DNA from: Deltaproteobacteria bacterium
GTDB taxonomy: Bacteria; Desulfobacterota; Desulfobacteria; Desulfobacterales; Desulfobacteraceae
Direction of reading: 5' to 3'
DNA length: 64,000 nt
Assembly (NCBI GenBank): GCA_027858995.1
Contig: JAQIBP010000110.1
Span: 1-64,000 of the forward strand
A model generated the notes under the pieces. It did no database searches, was not told the origin of the DNA, and saw only the letters and a list, made by a program, of their open reading frames with translations. Shown here piece by piece: positions 43,471 to 53,038 of this stretch (position 1 is its first letter; each line of letters starts with the position of its first letter). Both the position numbers and the translations under genes were made by a program.

Positions 43471-44877
43471 ATGAGTTCTGTTTTAAAAAAAAAATGGATG
43501 GTTTTTTCCCTTGTTGCTACATCGATTTTCATGTCAACCCTGGATTCGAGTATTGTTAATATTGCACTTCCATATATTATGCAGGATTTAAAAACAGATC
43601 TGCAAACTATTCAGTGGGTGGTATTAATTTATCTGATTGTGGTTTCCTGCCTTTTATTAAGTTTTGGCAGGCTTTCAGACATTAAGGGCAGAAAATCTGT
43701 ATATGTAATAGGCTTTGCCATATTTACAGCAGGCTCTTTATTCTGCAGTGTTGCTCCAGGTCATCAAACTTTAATTATTGCAAGGGCGTTACAGGGGTGT
43801 GGAGCCTCAATGCTTATGGCATGCTCCCCTGCCTTGATTGTAGATGTCTTTCCTGCAAAAGAGAGGGGGAAAGCACTTGGAATGATAGGAGCAGTAGTTG
43901 CCGCAGGATTGACAACAGGCCCTGCAGTAGGGGGTGTTCTCCTGGAATATCTCTCCTGGCGGTATATTTTTTATATCAATATTCCAATTGGACTTGCAGC
44001 AGCCTTTGGTGCCCTGTCTGTTTTAAAAGGTGATTATGCGGTAAAAGGCAGTGATGAGCCCATGGATAAGGCAGGAAGTTTTCTTTTGATTATAAGTTTA
44101 TCAAGCCTGATTGTTTTTGTGACACAACTGTCCCGATGGGGGCTTATTTCAATTTCATCCCTTTTCTTTGCCGGAGTATGTGTTCTGGCAGGTATTGGTT
44201 TTGTACTGAATGAAAAAAAGACAGAATTTCCTCTGTTTGATATGAATCTTTTAAAAATAAAACTGTTTTTGTTTCCAGTGATCTCTTCAGCTGTTTTATT
44301 TGCAGCTCTTTTTGTTATCATCTTTATGATGCCTTTTTACCTGACATATCCATGTGGTTTTTCTGCATCTAAAACAGGAGGAATAATGATCGTTCCTTTT
44401 CTGTTTCTTCTGTTTTTCAGTCCAGTTGCCGGGATATTGTATAATAAATTTCGTTCAAGGGCTTTATGTATGACTGGAATGAGTACCTTAATGATATCTC
44501 TAATCTCTTTGATGACTGTTCACCCATCCATGGGAGTTGTATCAATTTTATGGCGTATTGCTCTTGCAGGTCTTGGCACTGCTCTTTATATATCTCCAAA
44601 TAATACAGCAATTATGAGTTGTGTTCCTTTACAAAGGCGTGGTACAGCCTCTGGAGCTGTGGCCACGGCAAGAAATCTCGGTATGGTGATAGGAGTGGCT
44701 CTGGCAGGATTAATTTTTTCAACATCTTTTTCAACTCTTACAAAGGGGGCAAGCCTTGAAAATTATTTTGCTGTAATGGAGCCTTTTTTTATGATAAGTT
44801 TCAAGAGAACAATGGCCATGGGTGCTGTTCTTTCAGTTTTGGGATTGTTTATCACCTGGGCAAGAGGCAAAGAGTAA
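43471..44877 (+). CDS. MFS drug exporter of the DHA2 (EmrB/QacA) type
   Basis: The 468-residue protein has about fourteen transmembrane helices. Motifs include DSSIVNIALPYIMQDL in helix 1, GRLSDIKGRK in the 2-3 loop, and AGLTTGPAVGGVL, typical of 14-helix DHA2 drug:H+ antiporters. It has its own transcription unit. The substrate is unknown. Confidence 0.87.
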   Translation: MSSVLKKKWMVFSLVATSIFMSTLDSSIVNIALPYIMQDLKTDLQTIQWVVLIYLIVVSCLLLSFGRLSDIKGRKSVYVIGFAIFTAGSLFCSVAPGHQTLIIARALQGCGASMLMACSPALIVDVFPAKERGKALGMIGAVVAAGLTTGPAVGGVLLEYLSWRYIFYINIPIGLAAAFGALSVLKGDYAVKGSDEPMDKAGSFLLIISLSSLIVFVTQLSRWGLISISSLFFAGVCVLAGIGFVLNEKKTEFPLFDMNLLKIKLFLFPVISSAVLFAALFVIIFMMPFYLTYPCGFSASKTGGIMIVPFLFLLFFSPVAGILYNKFRSRALCMTGMSTLMISLISLMTVHPSMGVVSILWRIALAGLGTALYISPNNTAIMSCVPLQRRGTASGAVATARNLGMVIGVALAGLIFSTSFSTLTKGASLENYFAVMEPFFMISFKRTMAMGAVLSVLGLFITWARGKE

Positions 44878-45093
44878 AATATAATATATTGATCACGCTT
44901 TTCAGGCTGTATACTTTGGGAATCCCTGTTCAAGTACCCTATATTGTGTTTATGATCAAACCCACTTATTCCACTTTATACATAAAAACATTAATCAAAA
45001 TATATTGGGTTGAATACTGAATGATGACTTTCAATACTTGGTTTGGCTCATATATTGTAATCAACAATCAGAGAAAAAGTGGTAAATAGAAAT

Positions 45094-45129
45094 AAAAAAG
45101 GCAGAATCAACTGAATAACCCTGCCTTTT
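45094..45129 (-). terminator. Terminator of the PEP-CTERM gene
   Basis: The inverted repeat AAAAAAGGCAG (45094-45104) and CTGCCTTTT (45121-45129) forms a stem flanked by A-runs and T-runs, so it can end transcription from either side. It is 25 bases beyond the PEP-CTERM stop. The stretch from 44878 to here is otherwise empty. Confidence 0.75.
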
Positions 45130-45153
45130 AAATAATTCTATGTTAATTTGTTA

Positions 45154-45870
45154 TTATTGTTTCTTCCTGCTGGTCCCCGCAAGACCGAGAAGACCAAGAC
45201 CAAAAAGAAGCATTGTTGCTGGCTCGGGAATGGGATCTGTTCCACCGCCGTTACCATTGCCACCGCCGTTACCTTCGCCATCGCCGGTGATCCATCCACT
45301 ATCTTCGCCCTCGGGGCCAATACTCTGGATATGTGCAGCCACGTATAGACCAACTGGACTGTTTCCTGCACCCGCACTTAAAAAGTTAAAGCTATCTGCG
45401 GTGATGCCACTACCGACAAGATTGATGAGAAGCGTTTCACCTGTGGTAAATCTTGGTCCGAAGCCACCCGGTGGTGGTGCAAGATCAATGTACAAGTCGA
45501 AATTTCCGTCACCGTCCGCCATGTATGAATCGGTTTGATAGAAAATATTGTTTATAGTTGCAGTACCTGAATAAATCGTGGGGAAGGGGGTCAAAAAATC
45601 ATTCACATCGGCTGTCAATGTGCCAGGGGAATCAAAGTTGAAGTAGAACCCAGACATGAACTCTGTGCCGGTGAGCCCTGAGCCACTGATGGTTAAACCC
45701 ACCGTTCCTGGTGAATCACCGTCATCGAAAGTCGCCGTGATCCAGGGGGCTGTTCCGACGGGTGATGTCGCCCCACTATACTCAATGTCAAGGTCGAAGG
45801 TGAGCGTAGTGGCATAGGCGCTTGAAATCAAGCCAAACATAACAAATACAGTGATTAAAAAAGATTTCAT
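45154..45870 (-). CDS. PEP-CTERM exported protein
   Basis: The 238-residue protein has an N-terminal signal peptide (MKSFLITVFVMFGLISSAYA), a beta-rich middle, a Gly/Asn linker (about 200-213) and a C-terminal sorting signal PIPEPATMLLFGLGLLGLAG followed by a basic tail. PEP-CTERM proteins are processed by an exosortase and often end up in the extracellular matrix. Exosortase and exopolysaccharide genes are not in this window. The body of the protein matches no known domain by eye. AAGGAG lies eight bases upstream of the ATG. Confidence 0.9.
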   Translation of the reverse strand: MKSFLITVFVMFGLISSAYATTLTFDLDIEYSGATSPVGTAPWITATFDDGDSPGTVGLTISGSGLTGTEFMSGFYFNFDSPGTLTADVNDFLTPFPTIYSGTATINNIFYQTDSYMADGDGNFDLYIDLAPPPGGFGPRFTTGETLLINLVGSGITADSFNFLSAGAGNSPVGLYVAAHIQSIGPEGEDSGWITGDGEGNGGGNGNGGGTDPIPEPATMLLFGLGLLGLAGTSRKKQ

Positions 45871-45910
45871 TTTTTTTCTCCTTAAATATTAGTAATTGGT
45901 ATAACTATTT

Positions 45911-45927
45911 TGCAGTTATCATGCCAG
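45911..45927 (-). promoter_or_regulatory. Sigma-54-like promoter of the PEP-CTERM gene
   Basis: The minus strand reads ACTGGCATGATAACTGCA, with TGGCA and TGC at -24/-12 spacing and one deviation in each box. PEP-CTERM genes in other bacteria are controlled by RpoN with PrsK/PrsR, so this is plausible. The site is about 45 bases upstream of the start. The rest of 45871-46429 is empty. Confidence 0.5.
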
Positions 45928-46429
45928 TCATCATCGTTTGGTAAGATTATGTCTGTAACTATTTAAAATTTAATTAGATTTTGCTATAAAAATACTAATA
46001 CTATTTTTTTTGATGAACAACTATTCAAGAGATATGAAGATAAAGTATTAAAAAAATAGGAACTTTTTATAACACTTTTGGGTAAATATTTTCCCAATGT
46101 TGTTCTTTTTGGGAAAGGAGATTCAAATATATGGAACTACGCATAATAAAATCAATCAAGATTCCATTAAATTTAATTGGAGAGTAACTTGATTTTGTTA
46201 CGTCAAGTTGGAGATATAGTTTATTAATTTAGATTTTACCAGAATGATTTTTATACATCATAAAGTTTCTTTCAATATATCTATTTTCTTCCCCACCCTA
46301 TTTTGCTTCCTCTCATCTCGACCTTTATACGGATAGAATAAATAATTGATAATTTTCAGGCCACCACAGAGAAAACCCGGATTGCTTTTTTAAATTTTTT
46401 ACAAGTGTCCTACAAAAAGACACTTTAAT

Positions 46430-47383
46430 TCACATGTGATGATAAATCCTCTCCACCATATCCTGATATTTCACAATGGAACTGGATTTTAATATATTTT
46501 TCAAAGGCTTTTTATACTCTTTAAAACATCCAGGTCCCAGATAGTTCCATAATCCTTTCATACGGCCTGTTAAATGGCCGGGACCTGAAAATATTTTTTT
46601 ATAATTTTCAAAAAGATCATCATGAAAATCTTTCAGGCGTTGAACAGAATCTTGATCTGAGATGACATCTTTTATTGTTTCTGCAAGAAATGGATTGGAT
46701 AATATACCCCGCCCGATCATGAATTTGTTGATACCAGAAAATTTTTCATGAACTATATTAAAAGAGCTTAAATCCTTTATATCACCATTATAAACAACCT
46801 TATGGCGGGTATTTAAAAGAACTTTTGCAAAGGCATCATGATCAGAAATGCCTTCATACATCTGTATCCCGGTTCTTGGATGGATAATAATTTCATCAAG
46901 TGGATATTTATCCAGAACAGGAAGAAGATCAAAAATTTCATGTTTTGATCTTCTTCCCAGTCTTAATTTCACAGAGAGTCTGTTGGAAATTTTCGGCAAT
47001 ACAGTTTCAAGAAAAACATCAATTTTTTCAGGATACATTAAAAGTCCTGACCCTTTCATCTTTTTGGCAATTTTTGAATGGGGGCAGCCCAGATTCCAGT
47101 TTATTTTTTTTATACCCATTTCATAAAGATGATCAGCAAGAAATATAAAATCTTCGGGAATATTCCCCAGAATTTGGGGAGTAGTAAAAAGTTTTTTATT
47201 ATTTTCAGGAATAATATCCTTGATTCTTGATGGCTTTAACCGTTTTTGGCCCATTGTTGAAATAAAAGGAGCTACTGCCTCGTCTACACCCGAGAAATGG
47301 TCTGAAAAGACATTTCGATATGTAACATCTGTGAACCCCTGAAGAGGAGCAAGAACGATAATAAAATTATTTTGATCCATCAA
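46430..47383 (-). CDS. tRNA-dihydrouridine synthase family protein (second copy)
   Basis: The 317-residue protein has LAPLQGFTDVTYRNVF at the start, the catalytic-Cys motif INWNLGCPHSKIAKKMKGSG, KLRLGRRSK, IIIHPRTGIQMYEG and VVYNGDIKD. It is clearly of the Dus fold but differs from the DusB-like protein, so it probably acts on another tRNA position (DusC-like). Copy E of the palindromic element lies just upstream. Confidence 0.87.
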   Translation of the reverse strand: MMDQNNFIIVLAPLQGFTDVTYRNVFSDHFSGVDEAVAPFISTMGQKRLKPSRIKDIIPENNKKLFTTPQILGNIPEDFIFLADHLYEMGIKKINWNLGCPHSKIAKKMKGSGLLMYPEKIDVFLETVLPKISNRLSVKLRLGRRSKHEIFDLLPVLDKYPLDEIIIHPRTGIQMYEGISDHDAFAKVLLNTRHKVVYNGDIKDLSSFNIVHEKFSGINKFMIGRGILSNPFLAETIKDVISDQDSVQRLKDFHDDLFENYKKIFSGPGHLTGRMKGLWNYLGPGCFKEYKKPLKNILKSSSIVKYQDMVERIYHHM

Positions 47384-47440
47384 TAATAAAAAGACTTTGA
47401 CAAATGTTAATGTGATAAACTATACAATCACTATTTTGAT

Positions 47441-47634
47441 TCGACAGGTTGTTACATAATGCAAATTTTTTGTGAGCATACGCTCTTTTACAAACCAAGT
47501 TCAAGACGGAAAATAAATTTGACCACAGATATACATGAAGTATGTGAGCATAAGCTCCTCTTCGAGCTCGAGGATCAAATTTATTTTTCCAACGTAGAAA
47601 TTGGGAAAATTGGCGTTGTGTAACAGCCTGTTGA
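47441..47634. repeat. Palindromic intergenic element, copy E
   Basis: This 194-bp inverted repeat has termini TCGACAGGTTGTTACA and TGTAACAGCCTGTTGA, the same type as copy D. It shares the central hairpin ATAC-ATGAA-GTATGTGAG and the GAGCATAAGCTC sub-hairpin, and carries a 25-base insertion in its left arm. It occupies most of the divergent gap between the dus gene and the acyl-CoA synthetase. Confidence 0.85.
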
Positions 47635-47680
47635 GTTTATAATTGAGATTCAAAGTGAAAGCAAGGAGTGTTTTAAGGGT

Positions 47681-49450
47681 ATGAAAGAAATTTTCAAAGA
47701 AATTATCAGAATAAATATGATGGAAGAGACTTCAGAAAAGGAAGAGTGTGCCGGAAACCTGTTTAAAAAGTTAAATTCCATGGAATTACCCCGATATTTT
47801 AACTGGACTTCTGACATATTTGAAGATCTTCACGTCAAAGAGAACCCTGATAAAAAAGCGTTGATCTGGACAGACCTTGATACGCTGGAGACTAAAACTT
47901 TTTCCTATAAAACACTCTTGGATAAATCCAATCAGTTGATTAACCTTCTTATAAAATCAGGGATTGAAAAAGGGGATAATTTTTATATGATGAGCCCTAT
48001 CCTGCCTGAAAACTGGTTTGCAACTCTTGCCTGCATAAAGAGAGGAATAATCAATATCCCCACGGCAACAACAATGACACAAAGAGATCTGGGATTCAGA
48101 TTTGAAACCTATGCCCCCAAGGTTATCATGGCAGATGTTGATTCTGCTGATTTGATTGATAAAATTTTAAGAGAGATAGAGACTGAACCAAAGCTCAAGC
48201 TTGTTTTAGGAAAAAAGGCAGGCTGGGTATCATTTGATATGATTGAAAATGAACCCTTTGAAGCTGACAAAGCCGAAACAAGATCTGATGATACTCTTTT
48301 TTGTTTTTTTACATCAGGTACAACCGGACTTCCTAAAAGAGTGGCGCATACAGCCATGTCATATCCTGTGGGTCATCTGTCAACAACTGTAATGGCTGGC
48401 TTAAAACCTGATGATATACATAATAATCTCAGTGCTCCCGGATGGTCAAAATGGGCATGGTCAAGCTTTTTTGCTCCATTTAATGTTGGCGCTGCAACAA
48501 CCGGATTTAAATTTTCAGTCCTGGATGGCGAGCAATATCTTGATGCAGTGTCAAGTCATAAAATAACAAGTTTCTGTGCACCTCCTACTGCCTGGAGAAT
48601 GTTTGTGAATATGAATCTTGATTCTTTTAGTTTTCCCTCTCTCAAGCAATCCATAAGTGCTGGAGAGCCGCTGAATGCAAATGTAATTAAAAAATGGGAA
48701 CAACACACCAAAACCCAGATCAGAGATTATTACGGCCAGACTGAATCCACTGCCATGATTGGAAATCCCCCATGGATCAAAGAGAGAATGCGCCCAGGTT
48801 CATTTGGATTTCCCTCTTTTATGTATGATATGACTCTGGCTGATAATGAAGGCAATGAGATTACCAAACCTGACCAGCCCGGACATATTGTCATCAAACT
48901 TGATAAATGGCGCCCGATCGGACTGTTTTCAGAATATATTGGCAGCCCTGAAAAGATGGGTTCTGTTTTTGTTGATAATTATTATTATACCGGGGATCGG
49001 GCATCCATTGATAAAGATGGATACTGGTGGTTTGTAGGAAGGGCTGACGATGTCATTAAATCCTCTGATTACAGGATTGGTCCATTTGAAGTTGAAAGTG
49101 CTCTTGTGGAGCATCCTGCAGTGACAGAAGTCGCAGTTATAGGTGCTCCTGACCCGAACAGGTATCAGCTTGTCAAAGCTTATATTATTTTAAATCCGGC
49201 TTTTAAAGCTTCAAAAGAGCTGGCTTTGGAGCTTTTTAAACATACGATAACTATTCTGCCAAAATTTAAAATACCAAGAATTCTTGAATTTGTTCCAGAA
49301 GTTCCAAAAACAATCAGCGGTAAAATCAGGCGGATGGAATTAAGACACATTGAGACTGTTAGACAAGACAAAGCCGCTGATGAAGGGCTTCAAGAGTATT
49401 TCTACTGGGATTTCCCGGAACTGAGCGCAAAAAACAGGAAAAGAAAATAG
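47681..49450 (+). CDS. Acyl-CoA synthetase, AMP-forming (medium-chain type)
   Basis: The 589-residue adenylate-forming enzyme has the P-loop-like TSGTTGLPKRVAHT, DYYGQTES, YYTGDRASIDKDGYWWFVGR and the catalytic lysine near the end (PKTISGKIRR). The order and length match the medium-chain acyl-CoA synthetase group. It makes acyl-CoA with ATP in the cytoplasm. It converges with the acetyl-CoA hydrolase gene with a nine-base gap, so both may take part in acid/CoA exchange. Confidence 0.92.
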   Translation: MKEIFKEIIRINMMEETSEKEECAGNLFKKLNSMELPRYFNWTSDIFEDLHVKENPDKKALIWTDLDTLETKTFSYKTLLDKSNQLINLLIKSGIEKGDNFYMMSPILPENWFATLACIKRGIINIPTATTMTQRDLGFRFETYAPKVIMADVDSADLIDKILREIETEPKLKLVLGKKAGWVSFDMIENEPFEADKAETRSDDTLFCFFTSGTTGLPKRVAHTAMSYPVGHLSTTVMAGLKPDDIHNNLSAPGWSKWAWSSFFAPFNVGAATTGFKFSVLDGEQYLDAVSSHKITSFCAPPTAWRMFVNMNLDSFSFPSLKQSISAGEPLNANVIKKWEQHTKTQIRDYYGQTESTAMIGNPPWIKERMRPGSFGFPSFMYDMTLADNEGNEITKPDQPGHIVIKLDKWRPIGLFSEYIGSPEKMGSVFVDNYYYTGDRASIDKDGYWWFVGRADDVIKSSDYRIGPFEVESALVEHPAVTEVAVIGAPDPNRYQLVKAYIILNPAFKASKELALELFKHTITILPKFKIPRILEFVPEVPKTISGKIRRMELRHIETVRQDKAADEGLQEYFYWDFPELSAKNRKRK

Positions 49451-49459
49451 TCTGAACAA

Positions 49460-51322
49460 CTATTCGTATTTGAAGGGCATTTCTACATCCAACTCACCAC
49501 TGCCAGTCCTTAAAAATTTTGCATCTGGATATTTTTTCTGGAAAACTTTAATCATTTTTCGATTTTCAGCCAGAACAGTTGCAAGAAATTGTTTATAATT
49601 GTTTTCCCTTGCAATGGTTTCAAGGATTTTAAGAAGATATGACCCGATCCCCATGCCATGGAGCCTCTCCTTAACAAGAAATGCAACCTCAGCACAATTT
49701 TCATCTACTTTTGCATAGGAGCCGATTGCTACAATCTGTTTTCGTTTACCACGCTGCATAAGTCCTATTATGGTCATATTTCTTCTATAATCCACTTGAG
49801 CCCACTGTTTTTGGAGCATGTCCCTTGAAAACACTTTTCGTTTATTAAAAAATCTGTAGTAGATGGAATCTTCCTGCAGAGAGTAGTAAAAATGCCTGGA
49901 TTCAAACTCATCAGAGGGTAAAAGAGGCCTGAAATCAACTGTTTTTCCATTGGGCAGTTTCAACGAATAAAGATATTGGTCTAAGAACAAAAGATCCTGG
50001 GTTGTCGGTGGAAGTTGATCCGGAAATATATAATGCCTTTTTTTAGCCTCTTCTATTAAATCTTTCCTGAATTTTGGGTGGGCAATCCTGGCAAGTTCCA
50101 TAACTCTCTGGTAAATACTTTTTCTTCGCATTTCAGCTATACCATATTCAGTGACAATAATATCAATATCACCTCTTGTGGTTGCAACACCTGCGCCTTC
50201 ACTTAAATGGGTAACAATTCGTGAAACTTCACCATTCTGGGCAGTGGAAGGAATGATAATAATGGAGAATCCACCCTTGGACATGGCAGAGCCCCTGATA
50301 AAATCAACCTGATCACCTATACCGCTGTAAAAAAGATAACCTTTTGAATCTGTACAGACCTGTCCTGTCAGATCCACCTCAAGAGCCGAACTGATGGAAA
50401 TAAAGTTGTCATTTTTTGCAATCACATTGGGATCATTTACAAATTCTGAAGATTTAAAATAAAAACTTGGGTTATTATTAACATAATCATATAATTTTTT
50501 AGAACCCATGCACAGGGATGCAACAACTCTATCCTGGAGATATGATTTTTTTTTGTTGGTTATGGCTCTATTTTTAAAAAGAGGTAAAAGCCCTTCTGTG
50601 ATGACATGAGTGTGGATACCAAGATCTTTTTTCCCGCCAAGATGAGAGACAACAGCATCTGGCAGATGTCCGAATCCAATCTGAAGTGTGGCGCCATCAT
50701 CCACAAGCATGTTTACATAATGGCTGATTCTTTTAACTATTTCCGGATTTTTCTTGAGAGGAAGAGCCTCCACTATTGGTTCTTTATGCTCGACAAGATA
50801 ATCAATTTCATCAATATTAATTATTCCGTCCCCCCAGGTTCTCGGCATTTCAGGATTAACCTGTGCAATGACAATGTCTGCATTTTTCATTCCCGAAAGA
50901 GTAATATCAACAGAAATTCCAAGACTGCAGTATCCGTGATCATCAGGCGGGCTCACCTGTATGAGAGCCACATCAAGGCCAATTTCATTTGTTTCAAAAA
51001 TTTCAGGAATCTGGGAAAGATAAACAGGAATATAATCAATTTTGCCTTCAAAGGCGAACTGACGCATGGAAACAGATATAAAAAAGAGTTTTATGGAAAA
51101 TCTTGAAAGGAAATCTGCATCATTAACATATTTCGACAGTGTTGAAGAAAGCATCTGGTAAATTACAATATCCTGAATAGACAAATCTTCAACCATGGCT
51201 TTTATTAATTCTTGAGGTTCCCCACACCCTGTACCAATAAAAACCCTTGAACCATTTTTAATTTTTCTTACACTCTGTTTTGCTGACAGCAGTTTGTCAG
51301 GATATTTGTCCTTGAGATCCAT
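49460..51322 (-). CDS. Acetyl-CoA hydrolase/transferase fused to a GNAT acetyltransferase
   Basis: The 620-residue protein has an N-terminal acetyl-CoA hydrolase/transferase module (residues 1-430) with GTGCGEPQELI, FGHLPDAVV and VTEYGIAEMR, containing the probable catalytic Glu, plus GQVCTDS and SGIGDQVDFIRGSAMS. A GNAT domain follows (about 455-615, VKERLHGMGIGSYLLKI). This fusion is a recognised family. The substrate pair is unknown, and the GNAT part may acetylate a protein. Its ribosome-binding region comes from a half repeat (copy G). Confidence 0.9.
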   Translation of the reverse strand: MDLKDKYPDKLLSAKQSVRKIKNGSRVFIGTGCGEPQELIKAMVEDLSIQDIVIYQMLSSTLSKYVNDADFLSRFSIKLFFISVSMRQFAFEGKIDYIPVYLSQIPEIFETNEIGLDVALIQVSPPDDHGYCSLGISVDITLSGMKNADIVIAQVNPEMPRTWGDGIINIDEIDYLVEHKEPIVEALPLKKNPEIVKRISHYVNMLVDDGATLQIGFGHLPDAVVSHLGGKKDLGIHTHVITEGLLPLFKNRAITNKKKSYLQDRVVASLCMGSKKLYDYVNNNPSFYFKSSEFVNDPNVIAKNDNFISISSALEVDLTGQVCTDSKGYLFYSGIGDQVDFIRGSAMSKGGFSIIIIPSTAQNGEVSRIVTHLSEGAGVATTRGDIDIIVTEYGIAEMRRKSIYQRVMELARIAHPKFRKDLIEEAKKRHYIFPDQLPPTTQDLLFLDQYLYSLKLPNGKTVDFRPLLPSDEFESRHFYYSLQEDSIYYRFFNKRKVFSRDMLQKQWAQVDYRRNMTIIGLMQRGKRKQIVAIGSYAKVDENCAEVAFLVKERLHGMGIGSYLLKILETIARENNYKQFLATVLAENRKMIKVFQKKYPDAKFLRTGSGELDVEMPFKYE

Positions 51323-51323
51323 T

Positions 51324-51388
51324 TCATTTCTCCGGTTATAATTTTCATCTTCCTTGCACTACGAACAAAATTGAACATTATTCAAAGG
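51324..51388 (-). repeat. Half palindromic element, copy G
   Basis: On the minus strand this matches the left arm of copy F with only a few differences (CCTTTGAATAATGTTCAATT, then CAAGGAAGATGAAAATTAT and AACC), up to the point where the central hairpin would begin. Instead it runs into GGAGAAATGAAATG, the ribosome-binding site and start of the acetyl-CoA hydrolase gene. Only one arm remains. Confidence 0.8.
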
Positions 51389-51612
51389 TCTCATGTAAAG
51401 AGCAGTTCAATCCAATGTTTTATATGAAAGATCAATTACGCAGCATAAATTCTTTCATAGTTTGGTGTGTACCCTAGCGCAGTTATTATAATTTAATATG
51501 ATTATCATGCAGTCATGTATGGTCACATGTCAATAAAATTTTACCTCTTGTAAATTTTAAATAAAGTTATAACTTGATAAAAATTGATAAAACCAGCAAG
51601 GAACATACTGAT

Positions 51613-51786
51613 ATGGGGAAATGTATAAAACACCCTTTAAGAGAGACATCTTACAAATGTTCAAAACACGATATCTATCTTTGCAGGGAGTGTCTCCACT
51701 GCAAAGATCCGAAAATTTACTGTAAATTCAGGCAGTCATGCCCCATCCATTTTATTACTGAAAAAGGATTTGATCCAGAGGGATAA
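51613..51786 (+). CDS. Small Cys/His-rich protein, B-box-like zinc binding
   Basis: The 57-residue protein reads MGKCIKHPLRETSYKCSKHD, then LCRECLHCKDPKIYCKFRQSC. Paired Cys/His residues suggest one or two zinc sites similar to a B-box. A TTG at 51574 in the same frame is an alternative start; ATG 51613 has AAGGA upstream. It lies eight bases before the next small gene and is probably cotranscribed. The function is unknown. Confidence 0.7.
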   Translation: MGKCIKHPLRETSYKCSKHDIYLCRECLHCKDPKIYCKFRQSCPIHFITEKGFDPEG

Positions 51787-51793
51787 TTTTTAA

Positions 51794-52042
51794 ATGAAAA
51801 AAGACAGACACAATTTTATTCAAGAGTATAAAGGAGTTGGAGCTTTTGGCATGGACAGGGAAACAGATGAAGAGACCATTATGTTTTACCTTCAAAAATT
51901 TTCCGAAGACTCTTTTTTACACACTTTTATACCAAGACTGTCACATGAGGAACTTGAAGAGATTTATCTCTTTATCAATAAAAAATTAAAAAAACACCTG
52001 GTAGAGGAGGAGTATCACACACTGTTCCTGAAAGATGAATAA
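51794..52042 (+). CDS. Small conserved hypothetical protein
   Basis: The 82-residue protein reads QEYKGVGAFGMDRETDEETI, followed by helices and a LKKHLVEEEYHTLFLKDE ending. No known domain is recognised. I associate the pair with the preceding zinc-type protein in Desulfobacterales, and the pairing suggests a shared job. It is 66 bases upstream of the tupA promoter. Confidence 0.65.
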   Translation: MKKDRHNFIQEYKGVGAFGMDRETDEETIMFYLQKFSEDSFLHTFIPRLSHEELEEIYLFINKKLKKHLVEEEYHTLFLKDE

Positions 52043-52107
52043 TTTTGTTATTATCTGTTATTTTTGGTAAGTATACTTCTTTTTTATCGATATATTTAAA
52101 TATTTGT

Positions 52108-52136
52108 TTGACAATTCTCCAATATTAACATATTCC
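52108..52136 (+). promoter_or_regulatory. Probable promoter of tupA
   Basis: TTGACA (52108-52113) and TATTCC (52131-52136) are 17 bp apart; the -35 box is perfect and the -10 box weak. CATATT/AATATG arms about 17 bases apart (about 52129-52157) could bind a tungstate-responsive repressor, but this is a guess. Confidence 0.4.
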
Positions 52137-52186
52137 AACCCTGTTTTAACCAATATGGCTTGTATATTACTATTTGGAGATTAAAA

Positions 52187-53017
52187 ATGAAGAAAATTTT
52201 ATTTACTGTTTTATCTGTTATTTTTGTCCTGAGCATGACTCTCATCAATGTCCATGCTGAAAATCAAAATTTGATGATGGCAACCACAACCAGTACAGAC
52301 AATACTGGTCTCTTAGATTATCTCATACCCCATTTTGAAAAACAGACCGGTATTCATCTGAAATGGACTGCAACAGGCACTGGAAAAGCATTAAAACTTG
52401 GACAGAAATGTGATGTTGATGTTCTCCTTGTCCATGCCCCGCCTGCAGAAAAAAAATATATTGCAAATGGGTATGGAAAAGAGAGAAGAGAGATCATGTA
52501 CAATGATTTTGTGATCATAGGTCCTGAAAATGATCCTGCCAACATCAAAGGCAAAAGCATATCAGATGCTTTAAAACTGATTAAAACAAAGCAGGCTCTC
52601 TTTGCAAGCCGCGGCGATGATTCCGGCACCAATAAAAAAGAGAAACTGTTGTGGAAAAATGCAGGAATCCAACTGCCTGACAAAGAGAAATGGTATGTCC
52701 AGACAGGCCAGGGGATGCTTGCAACCATCAATGTCTGCCAGGAGAAAGATGGTTATACCATGACAGACAGGGGAACATATATTAAATATCAATCTGTGCA
52801 GAAGGGCAATGCTCCGTTGAAAATAGTGGTTGAGGGTGACAGCGTACTGCTAAATCAATACAGTGTATTAACTCTTGATCCTGAAAACTGCGCCAATGCT
52901 AAATATGATCTGGCAGTTAAATTCTCCAACTGGATGGCTTCAAAAAATGCCCAAAACCTGATAAAAGACTTCAGGCTGCTTGGGCAAAAGCTATTTATAC
53001 CCAATGCAAAACAGTGA
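52187..53017 (+). CDS. tupA: Tungstate-binding periplasmic protein TupA
   Basis: The 276-residue protein has a signal peptide (MKKILFTVLSVIFVLSMTL) and the TupA motif MATTTSTDNTGLLDYL. It continues with WTATGTGKALKLGQKCDVDV and SRGDDSGTNKKEKLLWKNAG, which supply oxyanion ligands. TupA binds tungstate tightly for tungsten enzymes. ATG 52187 has TTTGGAGA upstream. tupB begins 198 bases later, beyond copy F of the repeat. Confidence 0.94.
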   Translation: MKKILFTVLSVIFVLSMTLINVHAENQNLMMATTTSTDNTGLLDYLIPHFEKQTGIHLKWTATGTGKALKLGQKCDVDVLLVHAPPAEKKYIANGYGKERREIMYNDFVIIGPENDPANIKGKSISDALKLIKTKQALFASRGDDSGTNKKEKLLWKNAGIQLPDKEKWYVQTGQGMLATINVCQEKDGYTMTDRGTYIKYQSVQKGNAPLKIVVEGDSVLLNQYSVLTLDPENCANAKYDLAVKFSNWMASKNAQNLIKDFRLLGQKLFIPNAKQ

Positions 53018-53038
53018 CAGCTGATTTATAAGATGAGG

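Noticed and set aside
44034-44321. Antisense frame inside the MFS gene
   Set aside because: Shadow of the exporter frame; codon pattern and hydrophobic periodicity belong to the plus strand.
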